This document shows positions 1 through 8,253 of a DNA stretch of 39,718 nucleotides, in pieces. The notes beneath the pieces were generated by a model. It had not been told where the DNA came from and did no database searches. It saw only the letters and a list, made by a program, of their open reading frames with translations. The stretch's first letter is position 1; the number at the start of each line of letters is the position of its first letter. Position numbers and translations under genes: made by a program. The DNA comes from Gammaproteobacteria bacterium (GTDB taxonomy: Bacteria; Pseudomonadota; Gammaproteobacteria; Steroidobacterales; Steroidobacteraceae): positions 1 to 39,718 of the forward strand of contig JANYLM010000034.1 of NCBI GenBank assembly GCA_025357835.1, written 5' to 3'.

Positions 1-31
1 CCGGTATTCTAACCAGCTGAACTACCACTCC
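1..31 (-). tRNA. tRNA-Asp, 5' part only (cut by window edge)
   Basis: The minus strand reads as the 5' part of a tRNA: acceptor GGAGTGG, then T8-A9, a D arm with GTTCAG and GGTTAGAAT, and the first bases of the anticodon stem. This matches the bacterial tRNA-Asp pattern. The anticodon lies outside the window, so the identity rests on the D-arm sequence and on its position just after tRNA-Val, a common Val-Asp tandem. The 5' end is placed at 31, five bases past the CCA of tRNA-Val. Confidence 0.75.
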
Positions 32-36
32 GCTGT

Positions 37-112
37 TGGTGGGTGCTGAGGGGATCGAACCCCCGACCCTCGCCGTGTAAAGGCGATGCTCTACCAGCTG
101 AGCTAAGCACCC
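37..112 (-). tRNA. tRNA-Val (anticodon TAC)
   Basis: A 76-nt cloverleaf with encoded CCA. The acceptor GGGTGCT pairs perfectly with AGCACCC, the T loop is GTTCGATCC, and the anticodon loop TTTACAC sits on a TCGCC/GGCGA stem, giving anticodon TAC (valine). It lies downstream of lon on the same strand and runs straight into tRNA-Asp, so the two are probably one transcript. Confidence 0.95.
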
Positions 113-256
113 TCTGGTAAGAGGCGCGGAAGTCTACGCGACGGACTTCCGCTTGGCTAGTATTTCCCATGCGCTTCGCGCAACTATCAACGGGGTCGAT
201 GCGGCGCCGTCCTATAGGTTGCCCGCCGAGCGGGCAATAAATCAGCGCCGAATAAC
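113..256 (-). other. lon to tRNA-Val intergenic region with hairpins
   Basis: No gene. A perfect 9-bp inverted repeat lies at 126-134 and 144-152 (GCGGAAGTC / GACTTCCGC, 9-nt loop), 13 bases before the tRNA-Val 5' end. A second, 6-bp hairpin is at 221-226/230-235 (GCCCGC / GCGGGC) just after lon. Neither has a T-tract in the minus direction, so neither is a standard intrinsic terminator. A weak TAGCCA / TAGACT promoter pair with a 17-base spacer overlaps the larger repeat and could drive the tRNAs. Confidence 0.4.
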
Positions 257-2710
257 CTAGTGCGCCCTCACCTGGGTCTTGACCCGAGCCGGCTTGCGGC
301 GGCGCTTCTCGCCGGCAATGGCCTGCGGCACTTTCGCCTCTGCGGTCGGCAGCGGCACCGGCATGTGCGTCAGCGCCACTTGCAGCACTTCATCGATCCA
401 CTTCACCGAGCGAATATCGAGTTTTTCCTTGATATTGTCGGGAATCTCCGCGAGATCCTTGATGTTCTCATCGGGGATCAGCACCGTGGTGATTCCGCCG
501 CGGTGCGCCGCCAGTAATTTCTCCTTCAGGCCGCCGATCGGCAGCACTTCGCCGCGCAGCGTGATTTCGCCCGTCATAGCGACGTCCGAGCGCACCGGGA
601 TCTTGGTGAGCGCAGATATCAACGAAGTACACATGCCCACGCCCGCGCTCGGTCCGTCCTTCGGCGTCGCGCCCTCGGGCACGTGAATATGCACATCGGC
701 CTTCTGATAGAAATCCACGTCCAGTCCCAGCATCGCGGAGCGGCTACGCACCACCGTCATCGCGGCCTGAATGGATTCTTGCATCACTTCGCCAAGCTGG
801 CCCGTGTGCGTGAGCTTGCCCTTGCCGGCCACCACCGCAGCCTCGATGGTCAAAAGCTCACCGCCCACCTCGGTCCATGCGAGGCCGGTCACTTGGCCGA
901 TGCGGTTGCTCTCCTCCGCTTTGCCGTAGCGGAAGCGGCGCACGCCCAGGTACTTGTCGAGATTCTTTGAGTCGACGGTCACCGTCTTTTCGGCCGGCGC
1001 CAACAGCAATTGCTTGACCGCCTTGCGTCCGATCTTCGACAGCTCGCGTTCCAGGTTACGCACCCCGGCTTCGCGCGTGTAGAAACGAATCATGTCGTGA
1101 ATGGCGACATCCGCCACCACCAGTTCATCGGGTTTCAGGCCATTCTGCTTGACTTGCTTCGGCAGCAAGTAGCGGCGCGCAATGTTGCTCTTTTCGTCCT
1201 CGGTGTAGCCGGGAAGACGGATCACTTCCATGCGATCCAGCAGCGGCGCCGGGATGTTCAAGCTATTCGCCGTACATACGAACATCACTTCGGACAGGTC
1301 GAAATCGACTTCCAGGTAATGATCGTTGAAGGTGCTGTTCTGCTCGGGATCGAGCACTTCCAGCAGGGCCGACGAGGGGTCGCCGCGAAAATCCGTCGAC
1401 ATCTTGTCGATTTCATCGAGCAAGAACAGAGGATTGCGCACCCCGCTCTTGGCGAGGTTTTGAATGATCTTGCCGGGCATGGAACCGATATAGGTGCGCC
1501 GGTGCCCGCGGATCTCAGCCTCGTCACGCACGCCCCCTAAGGACATGCGCACAAACTTGCGATTGGTGGCGCGCGCCACGCTTTGACCCAGCGAGGTCTT
1601 GCCGACTCCCGGCGGACCGACCAAGCACAGAATCGGGCCGCGCAGGTTCTTGACTCGCTGCTGCACCGCCAAGTATTCGACGATGCGTTCTTTGACCTTA
1701 TCGAGACCATAATGGTCGGCTTCGAGCACTTTCTCCGCGGCCGTGATGTCCAGGTGTACTTTGCTGCGCTTCTTCCACGGCGACTTGACCAGCCAATCGA
1801 TGTAGTTGCGCACCACGGTGGCCTCGGCCGACATGGGCGACATGAGCTTGAGCTTGGAGAGCTCGGAATTCGCCTTGTCGCGCGCCTCTTTGGGCATGCC
1901 CGCCGCTTTGATGCGTTTTTCCAATTCGCCGATTTCGTTCGGCGCGTCGTCGAGCTCGCCGAGTTCCTTCTGAATGGCTTTCATCTGCTCATTCAAGTAG
2001 TACTCGCGCTGGCTCTTTTCCATTTGCTGCTTGACGCGGCCGCGAATGCGCTTCTCGATCTGCAGTACGTCCATCTCCCCTTCGATGACGGCGAGCATGT
2101 GCTCGAGCCGCTTGCGCACATCCGGGATCTCCAGAACCCTTTGTTTCTCGGAGAGCTTCAAGGACATATGGGCCGCAACGGTATCCGCCAGGCGGCCGGC
2201 CTGCTCGATACCCGCCAACGAGGTCAGGATCTCGGGGGGCACTTTCTTGTTCAATTTGACATATTGTTCGAATTGGGTGATCACGGACCGGGTCAGCACG
2301 TCCATCTCGCGCTCTTCGTAGCGCTCCACGTCCGGCAATGCCGTTACTTCCGCAGAAAAGAACTCACCCTCAACCAGCTTTTCGATGCTGGCTCGGTCCA
2401 CGCCCTCAACCAGCACCTTGACGGTGCCGTCAGGCAGCTTGAGAAGCTGCAGGATGGTCGCAACCGTCCCGACTCGGTACAGATCTTCGGCCTTAGGATC
2501 GTCGACATCCGCCTGTTTCTGGGCGACCAGAAGGATGCGCTTGTCGGCCTTCATGGCCAGATCGAGCGCGACGATGGATTTTTCCCGCCCGACGAACAGC
2601 GGTATCACCATGTGCGGATACACCACCACGTCGCGCAGCGGCAGCACGGGCATGCCGCTCAAGGCGGCCGCGGCTTCTTCGGGGACATCGATTACGGGTT
2701 CGTCGCTCAC
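257..2710 (-). CDS. lon: ATP-dependent endopeptidase La (Lon)
   Basis: Cytoplasmic AAA+ serine protease that degrades misfolded and regulatory proteins. Numbering is for the 817-residue form: N-terminal substrate domain ([15 protein letters not shown] near 21), Walker A GPPGVGKT at 365-372, Walker B LFLLDEID at 428-435, and a C-terminal S16 protease domain with the Ser/Lys dyad at Ser688 (PKDGPSAG) and Lys731 (GGLKEK). The C-terminus ends in an extra basic tail ([10 protein letters not shown]). The reading frame stays open 14 codons upstream to a TTG at 2752, but the GTG at 2710 is chosen. It has AAGG eight bases upstream, and the heat-shock promoter at 2756-2784 would start transcription about at that TTG. 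The gene follows clpX by 81 bases, the usual proteobacterial order. Confidence 0.97.
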   Translation of the reverse strand: MSDEPVIDVPEEAAAALSGMPVLPLRDVVVYPHMVIPLFVGREKSIVALDLAMKADKRILLVAQKQADVDDPKAEDLYRVGTVATILQLLKLPDGTVKVLVEGVDRASIEKLVEGEFFSAEVTALPDVERYEEREMDVLTRSVITQFEQYVKLNKKVPPEILTSLAGIEQAGRLADTVAAHMSLKLSEKQRVLEIPDVRKRLEHMLAVIEGEMDVLQIEKRIRGRVKQQMEKSQREYYLNEQMKAIQKELGELDDAPNEIGELEKRIKAAGMPKEARDKANSELSKLKLMSPMSAEATVVRNYIDWLVKSPWKKRSKVHLDITAAEKVLEADHYGLDKVKERIVEYLAVQQRVKNLRGPILCLVGPPGVGKTSLGQSVARATNRKFVRMSLGGVRDEAEIRGHRRTYIGSMPGKIIQNLAKSGVRNPLFLLDEIDKMSTDFRGDPSSALLEVLDPEQNSTFNDHYLEVDFDLSEVMFVCTANSLNIPAPLLDRMEVIRLPGYTEDEKSNIARRYLLPKQVKQNGLKPDELVVADVAIHDMIRFYTREAGVRNLERELSKIGRKAVKQLLLAPAEKTVTVDSKNLDKYLGVRRFRYGKAEESNRIGQVTGLAWTEVGGELLTIEAAVVAGKGKLTHTGQLGEVMQESIQAAMTVVRSRSAMLGLDVDFYQKADVHIHVPEGATPKDGPSAGVGMCTSLISALTKIPVRSDVAMTGEITLRGEVLPIGGLKEKLLAAHRGGITTVLIPDENIKDLAEIPDNIKEKLDIRSVKWIDEVLQVALTHMPVPLPTAEAKVPQAIAGEKRRRKPARVKTQVRAH

Positions 2711-2755
2711 TAGGCTAGCCTTATGGTTGTGGCACGTACAATCATCAGCCAAAGT

Positions 2756-2784
2756 ACATGCGGCCGCCTACGGTGAGTTTCAAG
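2756..2784 (-). promoter_or_regulatory. Sigma-32-type heat-shock promoter of lon
   Basis: CTTGAAA (2778-2784, minus strand), a 14-base spacer and CCGCATGT (2756-2763) match the sigma-32 consensus CTTGAAA-N(11-16)-CCCCATNT at every position of the -35 and all but one defined position of the -10. The expected start near 2749 gives a leader of about 40 bases to the GTG start of lon. Confidence 0.7.
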
Positions 2785-2791
2785 CTTAGGC

Positions 2792-4117
2792 CTAGAGATG
2801 GTCCGAGCCCGTAGGACGCCGCTGTTCCTCGACCGGAGCCACCAAACGAGTCTCCTCGGTGCGGTGGACGATATAGGGTTTGTTGTGGCCTTCGATCACC
2901 TGCTCGTCAACCACGACTTTCTGCACATTACGCAATGACGGCAAGTCGTACATTGTGTCCAACAGAACATTCTCAAGAATCGTGCGCAATCCACGAGCTC
3001 CCGTCTTGCGCTGCATTGCCTTGCGCGCCACCGATCGCAGTGCATCTTCGCGGAAATCCAACTCCACGCCTTCCATGTCGAACAGCTTGCGATACTGCTT
3101 GGTGAGAGCATTCTTCGGCTGCATCAAAATCGAAATCAGCGCGTCTTCGTCCAGCTCTTCCAGAGTCGCGACCACCGGCAGGCGGCCGACGAACTCCGGG
3201 ATCAGGCCGTACTTGATCAAATCCTCGGGCTCAGTGTCATGGAACACGTCGTTGCCGTGCGGGCGCGCGTTTTGTTCGCGCACTTCGGCGACGAAGCCGA
3301 TGCCGCTCTTGTGGGTACGGTTCATGATGATCTTTTCGAGACCCGCGAACGCACCGCCGCAAATGAACAGAATATTGGTGGTATCCACTTGCAGGAATTC
3401 CTGCTGCGGATGCTTGCGGCCGCCCTGCGGCGGCACCGAGGCGATAGTGCCTTCGATCAGCTTCAAAAGCGCCTGCTGCACGCCCTCGCCAGAGACGTCG
3501 CGGGTGATGGATGGATTGTCCGATTTGCGTGAAATTTTGTCGATTTCATCGATGTAGACAATGCCGGTTTGCGCCTTCTCCACGTCGTAATCGCATTTCT
3601 GCAATAGCTTCTGGATGATGTTTTCTACATCCTCACCGACGTAGCCGGCCTCAGTCAACGTAGTGGCATCGGCAATGGTGAACGGCACATTCAATAACCG
3701 CGCCAGCGTCTCGGCCAGCAGCGTCTTGCCGGACCCGGTCGGCCCGATCAGCAGAATATTGCTCTTCGCGAGCTCCACTTCGTCGCGCGAGCGCACGCCT
3801 TCGGCACCGCGCGTCTGCAATCGCTTGTAGTGGTTGTAAACCGCCACCGACAGTACTCGCTTGGCGCGTTCCTGGCCGATGACGTATTCATCGAGTACTT
3901 TCTTGATTTCTTGGGGCTTGGGGAGCTTATCGCGGGTGCGCTCGGCGCGCTCCTCGAGCTCTTCCCGGATTATGTCGTTGCACAACTCCACGCATTCGTC
4001 GCAGACGAATACCGAGGGGCCGGCAATGAGCTTGCGAACCTCGTGTTGGCTCTTTCCACAGAAGGAGCAGTACAACAGCTTGCCGTCATCATGTTTGCCG
4101 CGCGAATCTTCGCTCAT
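2792..4117 (-). CDS. clpX: ClpX, AAA+ unfoldase subunit of ClpXP
   Basis: Hexameric ATPase that unfolds tagged proteins and feeds them to ClpP. The N-terminal zinc-binding domain has Cys17, Cys20, Cys39 and Cys42. Walker A is GPTGSGKT at 125-132, pore loop 1 is GYVG at 158-161, and Walker B is IVYIDEID with Asp190 and Glu191. The RKH substrate-contact loop is also present. The length of 441 is slightly above the E. coli protein (424) because of C-terminal residues. The ATG start gives the canonical N-terminus. It sits between clpP (154 bases upstream) and lon. Confidence 0.97.
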   Translation of the reverse strand: MSEDSRGKHDDGKLLYCSFCGKSQHEVRKLIAGPSVFVCDECVELCNDIIREELEERAERTRDKLPKPQEIKKVLDEYVIGQERAKRVLSVAVYNHYKRLQTRGAEGVRSRDEVELAKSNILLIGPTGSGKTLLAETLARLLNVPFTIADATTLTEAGYVGEDVENIIQKLLQKCDYDVEKAQTGIVYIDEIDKISRKSDNPSITRDVSGEGVQQALLKLIEGTIASVPPQGGRKHPQQEFLQVDTTNILFICGGAFAGLEKIIMNRTHKSGIGFVAEVREQNARPHGNDVFHDTEPEDLIKYGLIPEFVGRLPVVATLEELDEDALISILMQPKNALTKQYRKLFDMEGVELDFREDALRSVARKAMQRKTGARGLRTILENVLLDTMYDLPSLRNVQKVVVDEQVIEGHNKPYIVHRTEETRLVAPVEEQRRPTGSDHL

Positions 4118-4178
4118 GCTGTCCTCAAATTGACCGCGGCCCCCGAAAATCCACGGGGAAAGCGGCTACAGTACCGAC

Positions 4179-4207
4179 TATATAGCACCCGGCCGACCTC
4201 ACGCAAA
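4179..4207 (-). promoter_or_regulatory. Possible sigma-70 promoter for clpX
   Basis: In the clpP-clpX gap, TATATA (4179-4184) is preceded on the minus strand by a weak -35 TTTGCG (4202-4207) with a 17-base spacer. It would give clpX transcription separate from clpP. The -35 is poor, so this is tentative. The rest of the gap (4118-4271) shows no small gene. Confidence 0.35.
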
Positions 4208-4271
4208 GATAAGGCCTCGCGGTCTGTGACCGGGGTCCGGACTGCGGCGGTTGGGGGTGAACCGGCCCTCA

Positions 4272-4889
4272 CTAGGCCTTTGCAGGGACGTCGCCACGCT
4301 TCTCGAGCATGGAATCGACCAAGCCGTAGGCCCGGGCAATCTCCGCGGTCATAAAGTTGTCCCGGTCACTGTCCTGCTTGATGCGGTCGACGGTTTGGCC
4401 GGTGTGCTTGGCCAAAATGCCGTTCAAGCGCTGCTTGGTCTCCATAACGTCGCGGGCATGGATATCGATATCGGAGGCCTGGCCCTGAAAGCCGGCTGAA
4501 GGCTGGTGAATCATGATTTTCGAGTTAGGCAGGGAGTACCGCTTGCCCGCGGCGCCGCCCGCCAGCAGGACCGCGCCCATCGAAGCCGCCAACCCTACGC
4601 AAATGGTGCTCACATCAGGCTTGATGAACTGCATGGTGTCGTAAATGGCCAAGCCGGCGCTCACCGAGCCGCCCGGCGAATTAATGTAAATGGCGATGTC
4701 CTTCTCGGGGTTTTCCGATTCCAGGAACAATAGCTGTGCCACGACCAAATTCGCCATGTAGTCCTCGACCGGACCCACGATGAAAATTAGCCGCTCTTTG
4801 AGCAATCGCGAATAGATGTCGTAGGCGCGCTCGCCACGAGCGGTTTGTTCGACCACCATCGGGACCAAATTGAGTGCGCGCGTCGTCAT
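4272..4889 (-). CDS. clpP: ClpP, ATP-dependent Clp protease proteolytic subunit
   Basis: Serine peptidase forming the tetradecameric chamber that works with ClpX. The catalytic triad is visible as Ser103 (GLAASMGA), His128 (MIHQP) and Asp177 (DRDNFM), with the spacing of the E. coli enzyme. The oxyanion region is [11 protein letters not shown]. At 205 residues it has normal length, including a short N-terminal propeptide region. AAGG lies nine bases before the ATG at 4889. It is followed by clpX and preceded by tig. Confidence 0.97.
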   Translation of the reverse strand: MTTRALNLVPMVVEQTARGERAYDIYSRLLKERLIFIVGPVEDYMANLVVAQLLFLESENPEKDIAIYINSPGGSVSAGLAIYDTMQFIKPDVSTICVGLAASMGAVLLAGGAAGKRYSLPNSKIMIHQPSAGFQGQASDIDIHARDVMETKQRLNGILAKHTGQTVDRIKQDSDRDNFMTAEIARAYGLVDSMLEKRGDVPAKA

Positions 4890-4929
4890 GGATACTTGCC
4901 TTTCTAGCTACAAACTTGCCCTCAATACT

Positions 4930-4958
4930 CTGTGAGGACTTCCTAGCGCTATTTCAAG
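4930..4958 (-). promoter_or_regulatory. Sigma-32-type promoter of clpP
   Basis: CTTGAAA (4952-4958, minus strand), a 14-base spacer and CCTCACAG (4930-4937) lie in the tig-clpP gap. The -35 is a full sigma-32 match; the -10 is partial (CC.CA). Together with the stronger example before lon it suggests separate heat induction of clpP and lon. Confidence 0.5.
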
Positions 4959-4975
4959 GGATACGCGCCCTAGGT

Positions 4976-6271
4976 TCAACCTTCGAAATTCATCAACTCT
5001 TTGAAGGTCGACACCGTCTCATGCACCTTAGCATGGGCGAGAATCCAATCCACGACCTGATCCTCAAGAGCCAAACTTTCCACTTGGCGCATGGCATCGG
5101 GGTTTTGCTGATAGGCGCGCTTCAGGGCTGCGGCATCGCCGTAGGCGCCCACCATTTCATCCAGTCGCGCCTCGCAGCGCTGCGGGTCCAGCACCAGATT
5201 CTCTCGGCGAATGACGTCGTTGAGCAGCAGCCCGAGCGCCACGCGGCGCCGTGCCGGTTCCACCAAGGGCTCACGTGGCGGCGCCTGTGAGACATCCTTC
5301 GCCCCCGCACGGCGCATGGCCTCCACTTGCATATCTCGAATCTGCGACTCGAGCAGGGCATTCGGTACGTCGATGGGATTAGCCTGGTACAGCTTCTCCA
5401 TCACCGCCGTTTTGTTGCGGTTGCGCAGGTTCTGTTCGAGTTCACGGCGCATATTGGCCGCCACGTCCTCGCGCAACTTCGGGATTCCACCTTCGGCCAC
5501 GGCGAAAGTCTTGCAGAACTCCTCATCGAGATCAGGCAGGCACGGCTCTTCCACGGTCTTGGTCTGCACGCTGAATATTGCCAGCTTGCCGGCCAGGTCA
5601 GTGGCACGGTAGTCGGCAGGGAAATTAACGTTGATGTCGCGATGTTCGCCCGCAGCAGCGCCCACCAACCCCTGCTCGAGCTGCGGCAGCATCCGCCCCT
5701 CGCCCAGCACGATCGCGATGTTCTCGCCCTTGCCGCCGGCAAACTCCACGCCGTCGATCGCGCCCACGAAATCGATGGTTACCTTATCGCCCATCGCCGC
5801 CGCACGAACCACGGGGGAGTACTTCATTTGCTGCTTGCGCAGACGCTCTATCATCACATCGATGTCGCTCTCGGTGACCTCGGCCGTGACGCGCTCGAGT
5901 TGCAGCGTGTCCATGGGCTTCAGCGCCACCTCGGGGAAAACCTCAAAAGTCGCAATGTATCGAAGGTCTTGACCCTCATCCATGCTTTGCGGCTCGATGC
6001 GCGGATTGCCCGCCGGCGACAGTTGTTGCTCCGTTACAGCCTCGGCGAAGCTCGATTGCAGCAATTCACCGATCACTTCGCGGTGAACTTGCACGCCGAA
6101 CTGGCGACGGATCACGTTGAGCGGCGCCTTGCCCGGGCGAAAGCCGTTTAGGCGCGCGGTGCGGCTCAAATTCTTCAAACGCGCGGCGATTTCCTTGCTC
6201 ACCCGCTCGGCAGGAACCTGCACTTGCATGCGGCGCTCCAGCTTACCTGTACTCTCGACGGAAACCTGCAT
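4976..6271 (-). CDS. tig: Trigger factor, ribosome-bound chaperone
   Basis: Ribosome-associated folding chaperone with peptidyl-prolyl isomerase activity. The N-terminal ribosome-binding domain has the signature FRPGKAP near residue 44. The central FKBP-like PPIase domain starts around MGDKVTIDFVGAIDG (about 160) and runs to about 245, followed by the helical C-terminal substrate-binding domain. The length of 431 equals the family norm. GAGG lies six bases before the ATG at 6271. It is first in the tig-clpP-clpX-lon series, just downstream of tRNA-Leu. Confidence 0.96.
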   Translation of the reverse strand: MQVSVESTGKLERRMQVQVPAERVSKEIAARLKNLSRTARLNGFRPGKAPLNVIRRQFGVQVHREVIGELLQSSFAEAVTEQQLSPAGNPRIEPQSMDEGQDLRYIATFEVFPEVALKPMDTLQLERVTAEVTESDIDVMIERLRKQQMKYSPVVRAAAMGDKVTIDFVGAIDGVEFAGGKGENIAIVLGEGRMLPQLEQGLVGAAAGEHRDINVNFPADYRATDLAGKLAIFSVQTKTVEEPCLPDLDEEFCKTFAVAEGGIPKLREDVAANMRRELEQNLRNRNKTAVMEKLYQANPIDVPNALLESQIRDMQVEAMRRAGAKDVSQAPPREPLVEPARRRVALGLLLNDVIRRENLVLDPQRCEARLDEMVGAYGDAAALKRAYQQNPDAMRQVESLALEDQVVDWILAHAKVHETVSTFKELMNFEG

Positions 6272-6319
6272 GTCAATCCTCGTGGTTTAGCGTGTTGTCA
6301 GCAATGACGACCAATGTTT

Positions 6320-6404
6320 TGGTGCGAAAGGCGAGACTCGAACTCGCACGGGTTACCCCACCAGATCCTAAGTCTGGCGCGTCTACCAATTCCGCCACAT
6401 TCGC
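6320..6404 (-). tRNA. tRNA-Leu (anticodon TAG)
   Basis: An 85-nt class II tRNA with encoded CCA (6320-6322) and a long variable arm (GGG TAA CCC). The anticodon loop CTTAGGA on a CCAGA/TCTGG stem gives anticodon TAG (leucine). The T loop is TTCGAGT. The acceptor strands GCGAATG and CTTTCGC pair except for a T-T mismatch at position 6-67. It lies 48 bases upstream of tig on the same strand. Confidence 0.95.
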
Positions 6405-6420
6405 ATCGGAATAGCTCTCT

Positions 6421-6449
6421 AGTATAGCCGACCGATGTTCATGCTGCCT
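6421..6449 (-). promoter_or_regulatory. Promoter of tRNA-Leu
   Basis: TATACT at 6421-6426 (minus strand) lies 16 bases before the mature 5' end of tRNA-Leu, giving a leader of about 9 bases. The -35 position at 17 bases holds AGGCAG, which is poor. TTGATG is also present but 23 bases away, too far for a normal spacer. tig may be read from the same start. Confidence 0.5.
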
Positions 6450-6508
6450 CATCAAACCGGCGCTTCCCCTGCGGCATGGAGTTGTGCCCCGCGCGGCGGT
6501 GCCCGGCG

Positions 6509-6524
6509 CGGCGGAACCCCGCCG
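6509..6524 (-). terminator. GC hairpin downstream of the orphan antitoxin gene
   Basis: CGGCGG / CCGCCG with an AACC loop, inside a very GC-rich stretch (6481-6535) with repeated GGCGGTG motifs. It follows the stop of the gene at 6536 but lacks a T-tract, so a terminator role is only a guess. Confidence 0.25.
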
Positions 6525-6535
6525 GCGGTGAGCCC

Positions 6536-6973
6536 CTACCTCGGTTCGCTTTCGCGGACTAGCATCCGGGCCACTTCCCGTAAGGCTGGTAGTCCGTTTT
6601 CGAGCATAAAATAGAGTGGACTATCGCCATCGAACGGCAGCCCCGCTCGCGGGGCATGTAGCCACGCCCAGGCTTTATCTTTGAGGCCGGAGCCCGCGGT
6701 CAAAGAATATTGTACGTTGGCGATCAATGCCGCCCGCTCCTGCTGGGTCGCCGAAAGACGCGGCGCCTGGCCCAGACGGTAGCGCGCAAGCACCTGCGGC
6801 GAGGGAATTTTCAGCAGCCGGCACTGCTGCAATGGCGATAGCTCCCACGCATCGGCAATCGCGAAGAATCGTTTCAACGCATTGGTGCTGGTATGCCTGG
6901 CGGCACGACGGCTCGCCGGCTGCAGAACCAATCGCGGTCCAGTACGAGGTTTGCTGGGCAACACTGTTCTCAC
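6536..6973 (-). CDS. Orphan Xre/MbcA/ParS-type antitoxin-like protein
   Basis: A 145-residue protein with the layout of DUF2384 antitoxins: an Xre-like helical DNA-binding part at about 30-95, then a C-terminal toxin-binding part with the signature AWAWLHAPRAGLPFDGDSPL. The usual partner is a RES-domain NAD+-degrading toxin directly downstream, but here the next feature downstream is tRNA-Leu. The gene is therefore an orphan or a remnant. The start is uncertain: the GTG at 6973 has no well-placed ribosome site. It is divergent from pyrF. An unrelated pair of the same type, with its toxin, lies at 28336-29386. Confidence 0.7.
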   Translation of the reverse strand: MRTVLPSKPRTGPRLVLQPASRRAARHTSTNALKRFFAIADAWELSPLQQCRLLKIPSPQVLARYRLGQAPRLSATQQERAALIANVQYSLTAGSGLKDKAWAWLHAPRAGLPFDGDSPLYFMLENGLPALREVARMLVRESEPR

Positions 6974-7034
6974 GGTAACCCATAAGCATACTCCCTAAAA
7001 ACGTTCCCGCTCGCCATCCAGGGTGTGCGCTGGC

Positions 7035-7040
7035 TATGAT
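7035..7040 (+). promoter_or_regulatory. Possible -10 element of pyrF (TATGAT)
   Basis: TATGAT matches the sigma-70 -10 at five of six positions. Its expected start point is about 7047, on top of the pyrF start codons, which would make the message leaderless or nearly so. No matching -35 is seen at 7012-7017. Confidence 0.3.
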
Positions 7041-7045
7041 GGGGA

Positions 7046-7894
7046 ATGACCATGACCTTCGCCGAACGGCTCGCCCGCGCGCAACAATCCACTGATAGCC
7101 TGCTGTGTGTCGGGCTCGACCCGGACCCGCTGAAGCTGCCCAAGGACCTTCTGGCGGACAGCCACGCCCGTTTTGCCGGCGCCGCACCCCTGTACGCCTT
7201 CAATCGCCGCATCGTCGATGCGACAGCCGACACAGCGGCGGCATACAAGCCACAGATCGCCTTCTACAGCGCCCTCGGCGCGGAGGACCAGCTGGTCGAG
7301 AGCATCCGCTACATCCGCGAGCGCGCACCGGCCGCGCTCGTCATTCTCGACGCCAAGCGCAGTGATATCGGCAATACCGCCGAAGCCTATGCCCGCGAAG
7401 CCTTCGATCGTTACGGCGCCGATGCAGTGACGTTAAACCCCTACATGGGTGAAGACTCGATACGGCCGTTTCTGGTCCGGCCGGACCGCGGTGCCATCCT
7501 GCTGTGCCGCACATCCAACCCCGGCGCCAAGGATTTTCAGGACTTGCTCGTCGACGGCCTGCCGTTGTACGCCCGAGTGGCGCAGCGCGCCGCAGGACAT
7601 TGGAATCAGCATGGCAATCTCATGCTGGTGGTGGGCGCCACCTATCCACGCGAAATGGCCGAGCTGCGCCGGGCCCACCCGGAGGTGTCGTTCTTGGTGC
7701 CCGGAATCGGTGCGCAAGGCGGCGATCTCGAAGCCACCCTGGCGGCGGGTCTGGACGCGCGCGGCGCGGGACTCTTGATCAATTCCTCGCGCAACATCAT
7801 ATACGCCGGCGGCGGTGCGCCTGCAGCGATCCGTGAGGCAGCCACGGAACTACGCACGGCGATCAACCGACAGCGCGCGAAACCTCAGGCGTAA
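7046..7894 (+). CDS. pyrF: Orotidine 5'-phosphate decarboxylase, long (type 2) form
   Basis: Converts OMP to UMP, the last step of de novo pyrimidine synthesis, in the cytoplasm. The core signature DAKRSDIGNT at 102-111 supplies the catalytic Asp102/Lys104/Asp107 set. LNPYMGEDS and the phosphate-binding end (VPGIGAQGG, then INSSRNIIYA) follow. At 282 residues it belongs to the longer type 2 group rather than the roughly 235-residue E. coli type. The ATG at 7046 directly follows GGGGA; a second ATG at 7052 has that element six bases away and may be the true start. The same reading frame continues past the stop into a truncated antitoxin remnant. Confidence 0.95.
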   Translation: MTMTFAERLARAQQSTDSLLCVGLDPDPLKLPKDLLADSHARFAGAAPLYAFNRRIVDATADTAAAYKPQIAFYSALGAEDQLVESIRYIRERAPAALVILDAKRSDIGNTAEAYAREAFDRYGADAVTLNPYMGEDSIRPFLVRPDRGAILLCRTSNPGAKDFQDLLVDGLPLYARVAQRAAGHWNQHGNLMLVVGATYPREMAELRRAHPEVSFLVPGIGAQGGDLEATLAAGLDARGAGLLINSSRNIIYAGGGAPAAIREAATELRTAINRQRAKPQA

Positions 7895-8140
7895 CCCGGT
7901 CGCAGCTCGCGTAGCCCGGACGATGCACCGCAGATTACTGATCAGTGGATCGCCGGCACTGATCTGTATCATGGCAAGAACCTGCTGCGCCGTGGCGGGC
8001 CGGCGGGGACAGCGAAGAAGACGCAGACGACAGTGCGAATCTCGAACGAGGTGCTGAGTTTTTTTCGGGCGTCTGGCCCAGGCTGGCAAACTCGAATGGA
8101 TCAGGCGCTCAAGAAGTACGTGGCGACACAGCGACGCTGA
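7895..8140 (+). pseudogene. 5'-truncated BrnA-type antitoxin remnant
   Basis: Directly behind the pyrF stop, in the same frame, 81 codons stay open to TGA at 8138-8140. They encode PDDAPQITDQWIAG, YHGKNLLRRGGPAG, then VRISNEVLSFFRASGPGWQTRMDQALKKY. The last part matches the BrnA antitoxin family (PF14384; core of the type V.I...VL..F.A.G.GWQTRM...L). No ATG, GTG or TTG occurs in frame before a GTG at 8033, which would leave only 36 residues. No BrnT-like toxin is present. The 5' end, including the start and presumably the toxin, has been lost at the pyrF junction. Confidence 0.6.
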
Positions 8141-8146
8141 GCACGC

Positions 8147-8250
8147 GGGTATTCCCATAAATATCCCGCGGATGCTGCGATATGCACATAGAGTGCGCGA
8201 GATGCACGATCTTGCCCGCCGCCAGGGTGCCCAAATCCTTGTCGTGCCTC
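8147..8250 (-). pseudogene. Scrap of an amidohydrolase C-terminus
   Basis: Minus-strand translation between the oxidoreductase stop and the BrnA remnant reads HDKDLGTLAAGKIVHLAH, then PRDIYGNTRVL. This resembles the C-terminal end of metal-dependent amidohydrolases (DLGTLxxGKxADLVxL..DPxxDIxNTR). The middle does not fit, as if a small indel or several substitutions occurred, and there is no start codon or catalytic part. A GC-rich imperfect hairpin (about 8145-8169) overlaps its end. Confidence 0.35.
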
Positions 8251-8253
8251 AGC

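Noticed and set aside
221..235. Hairpin after lon as an intrinsic terminator
   Set aside because: Six-bp stem with a 3-base loop and no T-tract in the minus direction.
1583..2713. 376-codon plus-strand open frame opposite lon
   Set aside because: Shadow of the high-GC lon gene; composition is His/Leu/Arg-rich with no domain resemblance.
2711..2752. 14-codon N-terminal extension of Lon from a TTG
   Set aside because: No ribosome site, no family match for these residues, and the heat-shock promoter would start RNA at about the TTG itself.
6273..6455. 60-codon minus-strand frame across tRNA-Leu
   Set aside because: It lies mostly inside the tRNA gene and has no protein family signature.
6481..6530. 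Tandem repeat or REP element in the GC-rich stretch
   Set aside because: The GGCGGTG motifs are irregular in spacing and not seen elsewhere in the window.
6320..8250. Integrated element at tRNA-Leu
   Set aside because: The worn genes lie on the 5' side of the tRNA; no integrase and no repeat of the tRNA 3' end was seen.
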